Assembly (NCBI GenBank): GCA_031835245.1
Contig: JAVKOQ010000502.1
Span: forward strand, 1-32,129
DNA length: 32,129 nt
Origin: Balamuthia mandrillaris
Lineage: Eukaryota; Discosea; Longamoebia; Balamuthiidae
Reading direction: 5' to 3'
Shown here piece by piece: positions 8,869 through 17,864 of this stretch (position 1 is the stretch's first letter; the number at the start of each line of letters is the position of its first letter). The notes beneath the pieces are model-generated. The model was not told where the DNA came from, made no database searches, and saw only the letters and a list, made by a program, of their open reading frames with translations. The position numbers and the translations under genes were made by a program.

Positions 8869-10854
8869 CAGCTGCAGTAGAAAAACAGATGGAAGAAGGT
8901 ACCAATTTTGGAGAAGTCAAAGTTATGCTTGATGATATTGCTGATGTTGGATTCTGCTGTGCCATGGAAGCAAAGCAGTGGCTTGCTTTCCTCCCATTCC
9001 ATGTGCTCGGCCAACTCCAAACGCTTCTTTTCAAAGGCACGAACCAACGGTGGATTGACCACGTACTCCACTTTCGTCACTGTGAAGCCGCTTCCACCAG
9101 ATTCACACAACCGAAAGAACTGACTCTCTGCAATCCTGTTAAGAAGAAGAACAACAAAAGGATCGATAAGGCAAGGACAAGAAGACAAAAAAAAAAGGCA
9201 CGGTACCGAAAGTGATATTGTTCAGCAGTGCTGTCAAACTGGCGATGCGGTAATAGAGTGAAGATCTTCATAGCATCTCCTTTGAGTGCTTCGCGCTCTC
9301 CGGGTAAGTATAACTTTTCTAATTCTATTTGAATGCCTTGAAGTTCCCGACTTACGACAATTCAGAGTTAGTATTGAAAACAATTCACAGGAAATAATAA
9401 AGAGTTTACCTTTTCTCTTCCATATCTTTCTTTTCTTTCATGAGCATTTCAATGATGATCGACTGCGATTTGGCCTCTTCCTCCGCTCTTTTTAGGGCTG
9501 TTTCTTTTTCTGCTGCAGCGTCGTATGCCTTTTGTAACTCTTGCGCCAGTACTCCATCTTCTCCTCCGTCGTCCGCTGGTTTCACCGTTGAAGAAGTGTT
9601 CATAGCAGAGGAGGAGGAGGAAGCAGAGGCAGAAGAGCTAGATGAAACTGAAGAAAAGGAAGAAGAAGAACGAGGAGTTGAAGGGGTCGTTGCCGGAGAA
9701 GAGAAAGAGGTTTGTAACCGAGAGGCAGAAGGAGAAGATTCTGCGGTAGTCAGCGAAGCGTTCGCAAGCAGCCATTCTATGGTGTTGACCACGTTAAACT
9801 TCAAGTTCTCCAATGCGGTTCGAATCCTTGTCTCTGGTATGTCAGGAAGAACCTCTGTTATTGCGTGAACCTTTTCTTCCACCGTCCGCTCGTCCAACTC
9901 AGCGTCCGGTTCTCCGTTTTCTTGTTTCTTTTCCTTTTCTTTGGCATCTATCGTTTCTGCTTCTATTGTTATGTCTGTTATTGCTGCTTCTTGACGTTGC
10001 GAAGGCACTACTGCCGAGTCAGCAGATCTTCTTCGCTTTTCTTCTTTAGCTGGTTTGTCTTCTTCTTCATCTGCGTCATTGTCGCTTCGCGAGCCATTCG
10101 TCGTGGAGGTACTTGGCTCCAAAGAAGCCCTCTTTCGTTTCTTCAACCAAGGTGTTTGTGCAGCCGAAGCGTTTGAAGAAGAGGAACCAGAGGAAGGAGA
10201 AGAAGGCTGAGAGGAAGAGGAGGACGAAGTGAGGCGTTTAGTGAGAGTCACTCGATAGCCGTAAAGACCAGGAAGCAAGGAAAGGATAGCTCCGTCCGGT
10301 AGGAGCACACTACCCGCGCCTATCTTTACTTCAAGAGCGGACATCTGGTCCTTGCAGTGCACGCTGCTCGGATTAAGACCTTCCTATTTTTTAACCACAA
10401 AAATAGTTTTGGTAAAGAGAGAAGAGCAAGGAGAGAAGAAAAAGACTAAGCGAAGGAGAGAACGAGAAGAGAGAGGAGAAAAGAGGGGAGGAAGAGAAGA
10501 GAATGAGAGAAGAAAGTACACTAGCGGCATGGATGAAGCCGGTGGAAGGGTCCAACGTGAGTTTGACTTGCTTCCTGCTGAGGCGCGTGTCTTTCAAGCC
10601 CGTTAGGGTGCCACGCCCCAAGTAGCACGTCGCTTGCTTGCTGGACAGCGTTATGGTGGGCAGCTTGGACCAAACAGGCAAACCTTGTTTGATTAAATCC
10701 CCAAGGTCAAGACAACATTGACACACGGAAAGGTGGAGAATAAAAAATACTTGCAAGGTGTACCTTCAGCAGGGGCGGCAGTTGGATGCGGTACAGGCAG
10801 TTTCGTTACCTCCTCGTGTGAGACCGGCGAAAGAACGGCCTCCCAGCACTCCAT
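8456..10854 (-). CDS. FHA-CUE-coiled-coil-PARP protein (ADP-ribosyltransferase with PNKP/aprataxin-type FHA domain)
   Basis: Predicted 625-residue nuclear ADP-ribosyltransferase. Exons: 10764-10854, 10522-10683, 9410-10379, 9207-9350, 8903-9135, 8609-8794, 8456-8547; all GT-AG and in phase. FHA domain about 30-120: LGRGTLTGLKD, LSRKQVKL, NPSS and LLPGLYGYRV match the PNKP/APTX/APLF subclass, which binds CK2-phosphorylated XRCC1/XRCC4 in animals. A Ser-, Glu- and Lys-rich linker follows, then a CUE-like ubiquitin-binding domain about 249-290 (ITEVLPDIPETRIRTALE, ending in EWLL), a coiled coil about 365-425, and the PARP fold to the end. Catalytic landmarks are LLCFHGT (His near 513), GFYGKGIYFSE (Tyr near 544), CKVLVG, GFDSHTSP, and KEIVVFSPGQILPIYVIHY, whose Glu (near 598) sits eight residues before Gln as in tankyrase and PARP1. 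The H-Y-E triad therefore looks complete, compatible with polymer synthesis, although NFD after the HGT resembles mono-transferases. Confidence 0.88.
8836..8866. repeat. (GA)n microsatellite in intron 5 of the PARP gene
   Basis: Dinucleotide run inside intron 8795-8902; CT on the sense strand of the PARP gene. Confidence 0.9.
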
Positions 10855-11335
10855 CTCTCTTCTTTTCAACTTTTTTGGCTTATTAAAAATATTTGTTGAA
10901 CGTACCTCGAAAAAATACCCACCGGAACAAGGAATCCAAGGAGTTCAACAAATGTCTTCAGGTGATGAGGGGGTTTTGGTATGACCACCTTGGGCAGTGT
11001 GGTTCCCAGTTTTACCCTGTTGGTGTCTCAATTACAAAATTTTCCTAGAAAATTTTCGAACAGATGCGAACGGATTGGATCAAAAAACGTCCAACCAAAC
11101 AACCGGAAGCAACCGGAGCAAAGGTCAAGGAAGGCGAGGAAGCGCTTGCCAGCCGGAGGAGATGAAGGAAACCATCCCCACTTCGGTTGAGAGAGCGGAA
11201 GAGAAACAACGACCACATAAAAACAAGGGCATCACTTAGCTATTTTAATGCCGCATATAGATAACATGAATATTCACAATGTAAGAGAGAGAATGAAAGC
11301 AAGACAAGAGAAGAGTGGCGCAACAAAAACTCGTT
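10855..11335. other. 481-bp intergenic region upstream of the PARP gene
   Basis: No gene seen. AT-rich stretches around 10865-10920 directly upstream of the PARP start would suit a promoter but contain no clear TATA box. The right half is the 3' flank of the metalloprotease gene. Confidence 0.35.
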
Positions 11336-12669
11336 TTAGGCAAACAAAAGGTACAACAGGGTCGTCAACAGAGAATGAGGACGAAGGATGGAATCTCCAC
11401 CGCTGTCGTTCGCATCACTGCAAGGATCTGCAAAGTTTGGATCGATGTCGGGAAAGCTCTTGGCTGCCTGAGGCACAGGCGCTCTGTTCAACAGAAGCCG
11501 TCGTTTGGCCTGCATCAAAGTCAGCAGCATGAAGGCCTTTTGCTCCGTGGTAAAGCGGTTGAGGCAGACATCGTCAGAGTAGTTCATAAAGTTATCGACG
11601 GGATCGTATCCCTTTTGCGGACAACTGTCCCAATTGGGTCCGGGTCCTGCGAAGAACAAGAAGGTTAAGAATAAGAACGAGAAGGGAAAAAAGAATGCAA
11701 GCAGAGAAAAAGGTAATAAAGGTCAGGAGAAAGACAGAAAAACTTACCACCAGGACAAGGTCCATAATGAGGTCCCTTCTCAGTAGGAGTATCCGAGATG
11801 CCATCTCCCTCCCTATCGCACTCTCCATCCTTGTAGAAGGTGTGCTGCAATCCAAAGTAATGTCCCATCTCATGAATGACGGTGTCTCCTTCGTTGTATC
11901 GTCCTTTGCAGCCGCCTGGAAGAGAGTGAGAGTGAACATAGAGCCCAAATCGCGGGTCTATCTCGTTGCCGCCGAAGGACTGTGGCAGGAACGCTCCTCC
12001 CAAAACTCCTTTCTCTCTGCAAGCGTAGATTTGGACGTGTCGCCCAGGATTCACGGATATCCTTTCGGTCATGTCTTCAAAGGTCGGGTCGTCAAAGTCG
12101 CACTTGGCCCAAACATCGTTGCTCCATCGGTCAATGCTGCTCGTGGAGAAGTGAATGTTGAGGTCCTTGAAGGCCTCGTTGAGGGCGTCCGTCTGGTCAA
12201 AGACCCATTGGTTTGGAATGTCGCCGGAGCCGTCCTCTCGTTTCATGATGTGATAGGAGAGAGGGACATAGATCTCGGGGAGCGAAGCAGGCAGTTGCTC
12301 CGCGTTGCCGCCCCCGTCATCGTCGTCGTCGTCCTGTCGTTGTCTCTTGTGTGCGAGATGGTTGTTGCTGCGGGCCTCTATCCGAGCCTTCAACTCCTCT
12401 AAGAGAGCTCTGGAGGTTGAGTTCATCATCGAGGGTGACATGGAGGACGGCATCATCGAGCGCTCCATCAGTCCCATTCGGGCCTCCTCCTTCGCCATCC
12501 ACTTCTCCGTCTCGCATCGGTCCTCAAAGGGCAGATCTCCGCCCCTTTCCTCCCTCTCGCTCTGCAGTCGGAACCATGAGGCGCTGGAGAGTGCAGGAAG
12601 GCAGAGCAACGCCAGCACGCAAAGTGGCAGCGATAGGGACCAAAGCGTTGAACTCGTCTGTCTCTTCAT
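11336..12669 (-). CDS. Secreted M43 (pappalysin/cytophagalysin-type) metalloprotease, probably GPI-anchored
   Basis: Predicted zinc endopeptidase of 410 residues. Two exons, 11748-12669 and 11336-11646, joined in phase 1. Start ATG 12669 is followed by an N-terminal signal peptide (SLSLPLCVLALLCLPALSSA). A pro-like region rich in Glu/Arg and Met follows, then the catalytic domain with the extended zinc motif HEMGHYFGLQH (near residues 260-272) preceded by GDTVI, then Cys-containing DGECDREGDGISDTP and the Met-turn segment NFMNYSDDVCLNRFT, all as in peptidase family M43B. The C-terminus has small residues (SDANDSGGDS) followed by a short polar spacer and the hydrophobic end LLTTLLYLLFA, which fits a GPI-attachment signal; that is inference. 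It would act at the cell surface or in food vacuoles. An upstream in-frame GTG exists but the ATG gives a clean signal peptide. Confidence 0.88.
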
Positions 12670-13204
12670 CGCTGTCTTGGCTTTTGTGTCAGTGACGGCA
12701 CACACACAATGCGAAAGAGAGGAGGTGTAAGTCGGACTGAAACAAACAACGCTATTTCAAAAAAAAAAAATAACAACAACATCAAAAAGAGAGAAAGAAA
12801 CCAGAAGAGGAGCACAACAACAAACAAAATAAATAGCTCAAGCGTTTCAAAAAATTGAAAGGTTTAACATACCTGGCTTCCCTGGGTTTTCTTCAGTTTA
12901 TTCTGGTCCCTCTCGAATTTCTCGTCTGTTGCTCGTCAGGCTGTTGTGTTTGGCTGCGGTGGCGCACTCGTCGTCCAAACAAAGCCAACCAAAGATCGAA
13001 CGGCCTGTGAAGTTTCCGGGTGTTTTGCTCTGTCTGTCTGTGTGTGGATGGGTTGATTGATTGTTATTGGGAGAAGGGACACGGACGGATAATTGTATTG
13101 TTTTTCGATCGGACGGTGGTTCCGATTGGGAGGGGAGAAATTAATTAGCCGGATTTCTCGGTAAAATTTCGCATGGAAAAGAGAGAAAGCAAAAGATAGC
13201 GTAG

Positions 13205-13245
<41 letters not shown>

Positions 13246-13321
13246 AGGGAGAGGGAGAGAGAGAGAAGGAGAGGAGGTAGGAAGAAGAGGAAGGGGGAGG
13301 AGAGTGGGATGCGTACTTGTG
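12670..13321. other. 652-bp non-coding stretch with a GA microsatellite
   Basis: Upstream region of the metalloprotease gene and 3' flank of the small membrane ORF. It holds A-rich sequence at 12758-12860 and the GA/GGGAGA tract at 13208-13267. I see no convincing additional exon, although a short open stretch near 12936-13005 on the - strand could be a 3' exon of a longer transcript. Confidence 0.35.
13208..13267. repeat. (GA)n / (GGGAGA)n microsatellite
   Basis: About 60 bases, starting as pure GA and grading into GGGAGA units; CT on the - strand. It lies 54 bases downstream of the stop of the small - strand ORF. Confidence 0.93.
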
Positions 13322-13492
13322 CTAGCTGGAAGAGAGGGGGGCCAAGTCGTCGGTGGAGAGGTGTTGTAGGGCCACGTAGAGGAGTATCAGCACGATGAAA
13401 AGGCAGCAGCAGAGATAGCAGCAACAGAAACAGGTGAGCAGGAGCCAATACGAACAAGATAGTACAGATAGAATGGGAGGCTTCGTTAGCAT
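13322..13492 (-). CDS. Possible 56-residue Cys-rich single-pass membrane peptide
   Basis: ATG at 13492, stop TAG at 13322. The peptide begins MLTKPPILSVLSCSYW, continues as a strongly hydrophobic segment with two Cys clusters (CFCCCYLCCC then LFIVLILLYVAL), and ends in a short acidic/polar tail. One transmembrane helix with many membrane-facing cysteines is predicted, possibly palmitoylated. Support for a real gene: a TATATAAAAA element on the same strand 43-52 bases upstream of the ATG, and paired TGACGTCA sites further upstream. Against: it is short, I know no family, and a longer spliced product in another frame cannot be excluded because a GTACGC donor-like site follows the stop. Confidence 0.4.
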   Translation of the reverse strand: MLTKPPILSVLSCSYWLLLTCFCCCYLCCCLFIVLILLYVALQHLSTDDLAPLSSS

Positions 13493-13534
13493 TCAACACA
13501 ACGAAGACCCTTCTCTTTTTTTGCTTTTTTTTTC

Positions 13535-13544
13535 TTTTTATATA
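13535..13544 (-). promoter_or_regulatory. TATA-like element for the small membrane ORF
   Basis: Reads TATATAAAAA on the - strand, 43-52 bases upstream of the ATG at 13492, a distance compatible with a short 5' UTR. The core is nearly palindromic, so orientation rests on the neighbouring ORF. Confidence 0.45.
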
Positions 13545-13801
13545 AAAAGAAAAGGGGAGTTGAGCTTCAACTTTTGAAAGTGGAAGTGGGCGAGTCTTGT
13601 TTTGTTTTGTTGTTGTTAGTACAAAATAGTAAAGATGGTCGCCCAGTGTGCGTTACTCTCTCTGTTGTCTCTCTGCTGAATGCTCACCTTTCTTTCATAC
13701 ATTTTCTTGCAAGTACACAGAATTTTGGGCGGAACGTACTGTCTTTTCTTTAGAATTGGACAAAAAATGCTCTCCCTCGCGAATCAACTTCGGGGTATCG
13801 T

Positions 13802-13845
13802 TGACGTCATCCACACTTGTGAAAGCGGGAGAGAGCTGACGTCAT
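13802..13845. promoter_or_regulatory. Pair of palindromic CRE/ATF-type sites (TGACGTCA)
   Basis: Perfect TGACGTCA octamers at 13802-13809 and 13838-13845, 36 bases apart start to start, in the intergenic region between the small - strand ORF and RPB5. bZIP factors of CREB/ATF type bind this octamer in other eukaryotes; here the role is inferred. Confidence 0.5.
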
Positions 13846-14125
13846 AATTATCCGAAGAGATTCGGACAGAGGCTCGGAGGAACGGTGACATTCATGACAG
13901 CCCCTTTGTTATTGGCGTGTTTTTGGGTTTGTGTTTTTTTGAAAGGCTGTTACTCCAATGTTTTCGAAAGGAAACTAAGATAAAAGAATGACAAAACTTA
14001 TACTCTCAAAGTTGGTTGGAAAAGTTGATGGGTAGAAAAAAATAAAAATAAAAGTTTGTTTTCTTGGAAGGAGAAACTTTGAATAAAACAACAAGAATCA
14101 TGTACCTTATCTCCCCGCTTTGAGC

Positions 14126-14133
14126 TATAAAAG
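14126..14133 (+). promoter_or_regulatory. TATA box candidate upstream of RPB5
   Basis: TATAAAAG in a GC-flanked context, 262 bases before the RPB5 ATG. An ATG in strong context (CCACCATGG, 14159) lies about 30 bases downstream, near the expected transcription start; it opens an overlapping frame that ends at 14440 and could act as an upstream ORF if transcription starts early enough. Confidence 0.4.
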
Positions 14134-14271
14134 AAGTGCCCGCTCTATGAGATCCACCATGGCTTCGACGTCGTCGTCATCTTTTTCTTGTTGTTTGCTT
14201 TTTTTTTCTTCGTTGAGCATAATAGAGATGAAAAGGTCAGTTAGGTTGGAACAAAACGGAATTTTCATGCT

Positions 14272-14358
14272 ATGTCGTCATGAAAACATTTTAATTACAT
14301 GTCGTCATTATATAACTATATCCTGTGTCGTCCTGATGATTCTGTTTCATGTCGTCAT
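14272..14358 (+). promoter_or_regulatory. Three copies of the decamer ATGTCGTCAT upstream of RPB5
   Basis: Exact copies at 14272-14281, 14299-14308 and 14349-14358, all in the same orientation, ending 36 bases before the start codon; a GTGTCGTCCT variant lies near 14325. The same core is found at 3495 (bHLH upstream region) and, as GTGTCGTCAT, at 15791 (52 bases before the alkaline phosphatase ATG). Confidence 0.5.
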
Positions 14359-14394
14359 TATTATTTTCTTCCAACACAAAAGCAAGACAGAGAG

Positions 14395-15408
14395 ATGGAC
14401 GACACAGTGGTGCTGTTCCAAATCCGGCGGACCGTCGTGAAGATGCTGAGCGACAGGGGCTACGCCGTTCCCCAAGAAGAGCTGGATATGAGCAAAGACC
14501 GGTTCCGTGAGGCCTACGGCGACTTTCCAACCAGAACCAAGCTCACTCACAACTGGTACTACCCTCATCGAACACAAACGGAGGCTGCTTCTCAAGCAGT
14601 GGAGGAAGAGGAGGAGGAGGCAGAGGAGGAAGCCAAAGGAGAAGAGGAGGAGAACATGTTTCTGGATGAGGAGACACGCAAGCAAAGAGCCAAAGAAAGA
14701 GAGGAGAGAGAGGAGAGCAGGCAGGAAAGAGCGGCCAAGGACAGTGCCACCAGTCCCAATGGAGTGCTTGTGTTTTGGCCGGAGGAGGCCAAGCCTGGCG
14801 TCTCGGTGCTGAAACCGTTGTTCCAAAAGATGATGGACAAGGACGTGCGCAGCGCCATTTTGATAGTTCGAGTTGGTTCGACTCTCCTTCTCTTCTCTCA
14901 TTCTTTTGTGTTGTTTTTCTCTGCTTCTCTTTACTCTTCTCTCGCTCTCTCTCTTGTGCTACGTCTTTGCAAATCCTTTTGCTCTCCCGCCTGTTCCTTT
15001 GTCGTTCTTGCTTTCTTCTCTTCGATCGTCGCTTCTCTTCAGGTCTTCTTTCGCTTCTCTTGTGCGCTTTTCTCATTCCTTCACTCTCTGATGTACGCAG
15101 GTTTAACTCCAACCTCCAAGAAAGCCGTGCAAGAAATGGCAGTCCGCTTCAAGATGGAGTGCTTCACAGAGAAAGAACTCATGGTCAACATCACCGAACA
15201 CAAGCTAGTCCCTAGGCATGTCCTCCTCTCTGACAAACAACGGGACCGGCTGCTCTCCAAGTACAAACTACGAGCGGATCAGCTCCCTCAGATAAAGGAG
15301 AGCGATCCGGTGGCGAGGTACTATGCCTTACAAAAGGGACAGGTGGTCAAGATCATTCGGGATTCTCCTACCTCTGGTACCTATGTCACGTATCGCCTTG
15401 TCATTTAA
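14395..15408 (+). CDS. POLR2E: RNA polymerases I, II and III subunit RPB5 (RPABC1)
   Basis: Shared core subunit of the three nuclear RNA polymerases, 262 residues. Exons 14395-14875 and 15101-15408; the intron joins in phase 1 to give LIVRVGLTPTSKK, aligned with VVQQGMTPSAK of human RPB5. The N-terminal jaw domain is recognisable (VLFQIRRTVVKMLSDRGYAVPQEEL, later VFWPEEAKPGVSVLKPLFQKMM). The highly conserved C-terminal half is intact: INITEHKLVPRHVLLSD, YKLRADQLPQI, DPVARYY, GQVVKIIR and YVTYRLVI at the very end. It is about 50 residues longer than the usual 205-215, because of a Glu/Lys/Arg-rich insertion (roughly residues 62-122) within the jaw domain. Intron 1 is pyrimidine-rich on the sense strand. 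Confidence in identity is very high. Confidence 0.97.
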   Translation: MDDTVVLFQIRRTVVKMLSDRGYAVPQEELDMSKDRFREAYGDFPTRTKLTHNWYYPHRTQTEAASQAVEEEEEEAEEEAKGEEEENMFLDEETRKQRAKEREEREESRQERAAKDSATSPNGVLVFWPEEAKPGVSVLKPLFQKMMDKDVRSAILIVRVGSTLLLFSHSFVLFFSASLYSSLALSLVLRLCKSFCSPACSFVVLAFFSSIVASLQVFFRFSCALFSFLHSLMYAGLTPTSKKAVQEMAVRFKMECFTEKELMVNITEHKLVPRHVLLSDKQRDRLLSKYKLRADQLPQIKESDPVARYYALQKGQVVKIIRDSPTSGTYVTYRLVI

Positions 15409-15449
15409 AACAAATGCACACACACACCTTTCTTTTCACTCTTACAAGT

Positions 15450-15725
15450 CCTCGACAGGGCCAATTAGAAGTGCCGAAATGGGCACGAGACGAGTTCGCC
15501 GTCCCACGGGACGAGATGACTTGTGCTGCGAAAGGTCCTCTGGAGGTGTTGCAATGGACCCATTGATTGTCCTCTGGAATGCGAGGACTTGGACGTCCAC
15601 GTCCGCCAAGAACGGGCAAATGGAGGTGTTAAAATGGGGCCATTGTCGTAACGGATGCCCTTGGCGCATGGTTGTGTGTCACGCCGGCTGCTCGCCACTT
15701 GGTCGGTTGGAGGGCCAAGACACTG
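15450..15725 (+). pseudogene. Decayed ankyrin-repeat fragment (GCPW type)
   Basis: Fragments in more than one frame resemble two or three ankyrin units of the type TCAAKGPLEVLQW and SAKNGQMEVLKWGHCRNGCPW, the same style as the F-box/ankyrin gene at 6695-8248. No start codon, no continuous frame and no F-box are present, and it is broken in at least two places. It sits in the short gap between RPB5 and the alkaline phosphatase. Most likely a relic of a large, mobile amoebal ankyrin family. Confidence 0.6.
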
Positions 15726-15851
15726 GGCGATGGGAGAGTGTCGTCAAAAAATATTTGATTGTTGATTGGCCAAACAAGATCGGAAAGTACGTGTCGTCAT
15801 GGTATTGATTGTCAAAAATAGATCAAAGCAAAGATAAAAAGAGAAACAAAG

Positions 15852-17767
15852 ATGACAAACAAGAAAAGCGCGACGGCCAACTTGCGGCTTGACGATGACG
15901 ACGACGAGGTGGAGCTTCAAGAGATGGAAATACTGGATGAACCTCTGGATGACACCGAAGAACAAACGTTGTACGTTGTTTTTTTTTTTTTTCCTCGCTC
16001 TCAGAATGGATGGATGAGTTTGAATATATTCAACATTTCTTCTTTTTTTTTCTCAGTTCTTCCGTTGGCGATCCATCCACAGAGAGCTCTCTTTTCCACT
16101 CCTCCTCCTCTTCTCTCCTAAAGAGACACAGTCGCAGCGCGAACCAAAGGCAGGGCGGCTCGTTCTTCCGCTCCCGCAAACGCTTCTTCATCCTCTGCCT
16201 CGCCCTCTTTGGCGCCATATGCGTCATCTCCGCCTCCGTGCTCGCCTTTTACTACGCCCGAGTGCTGCACAGCCCTCCCAAGCCTCTCAACCTCGTCTTC
16301 ATGGTGTCCGACGGGTTTGGCCCCGCTTCGGTCACCTTTGCCAGGGAGGTTTCTTTGGTGGCCGCTGCCGCCAAGCAAGCAGCCGAGGAAGAAGGCAAGA
16401 AAGAAAGGAAAGACAGCGACAATGAGGCGACAAAGTTCTTTACCGATCCGTTGGCCGAGAAGCATCGGTTGAACTTGGATAGTGGACTTCGTGGCACTGT
16501 ACAAACTCATTCAGCAGACTCATTCATCACTGACTCTGCGGGTTGCTATCTTTCTCCCTGTCTTTGTTTCCCCTGCTTGCTAGTCATTTCTTTCATGTCG
16601 CGTCTTTCCTTCGTCCTCATTTTGCTGACTTTGGAGAAACTACAGCCGGGGCGACGGCTTATGCCTGTGGGCTGAAAACATATAACAGAGGTGTCTCGGT
16701 GGATCCCTTGGCGAAGCAACCCTGTGGCACCCTCATGGAAGCTGCTAGGAAGAGAGGAATGCTCACTGGGTAACTCTTCTCGTTCTTCTTCTTGTTTTGT
16801 TCTTCTTCTTGTTCGTCTTCTTCTTATCCTTACTAACGAGACAACAACAACAAAAATGGAACAGGTTGGTGGTAACAAGTTATTTATCTCATGCAACACC
16901 AGCGGCTTTCTCCTCTCACTCGGTGGACAGAGACCTCTATTCCTTCATCACAGAACAACAAATAGAGCAAGGCATAGACCTCATGTTTGGAGGTGGCAAA
17001 AAATTCTTCACCCCAACGCTTATGGAAAAGGCCAAGGCAAAAGGCTACAAGTTTATTTACACATCTGAAGGTAAAAAAAGTTTTTCTGTTTCTATTTTTG
17101 TTTGTTGTATGTTTTTGAGCGAAGAGCTAAATTACTGACTTTGTTTTTTTTTTTATGTTGTAGAGTTGCGAAATGCGCCAATTCAAACTCCCATATTGGG
17201 TTTATTTGCGGATGGACACATGGCTTTTGAAGTGGATAGGCACATCACTCAACAACCTAGTCTCGCTGAAATGACTGAGAAAGCTCTTCATATTCTTGAA
17301 ACGGGTACTCTTTCCGTCCCTCTCCACTTCCTTACTCCTCTTCTCAAACTCACTTTGTTGCACTCTTCATTTAAAGTGAGCGCAGGGAAAGGCTTTATGT
17401 TGTTGGTGGAAGGAAGTAGAATCGATATGGCAGGACATAAAAACGACCCTGTAGGGCATTACAGTGATATCATGGCCTACGACGAGACAATCGGAGTAGT
17501 ACTTGAGTTCATTGGCAAAAAGGAAACAAAGCCAACTCTTGGTATTTCGTCTTTCTAACCTCTTTCTCGCATGTTGATTTGTAGTTAACATGAAACAAAA
17601 AAGTGGTCAGCACATCTGATCATTCAACAGGAGGACTTACTCTTGGAAGAAAGAAAGAGGACGGGACTTACCCAGAATACATGTGGAGTCCACAAGTCAT
17701 TCTTGCCGTGAATGCATCCAGTGACAGAATGACTGACCAAATCCTCAAAGTATACTCTCCTTGTTTC

Positions 17768-17864
<97 letters not shown>

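Noticed and set aside
9813-9830. GGTTCGAATCC resembling a tRNA B box
   Set aside because: It lies inside the CUE-coding part of the PARP gene, and no acceptor stem or anticodon arm can be folded around it.
12936-13499. Longer minus-strand protein across the GA microsatellite
   Set aside because: Its frame begins without an ATG, reads through the dinucleotide repeat as Ser-Leu runs, and shows no domain; only the 56-residue ATG frame was kept as possible.
14159-14440. ATG in strong context opening a 94-residue frame over the RPB5 start
   Set aside because: The peptide overlaps RPB5 in another frame and has no recognisable features. It is at best an upstream ORF, and its ATG may lie at or before the transcription start.
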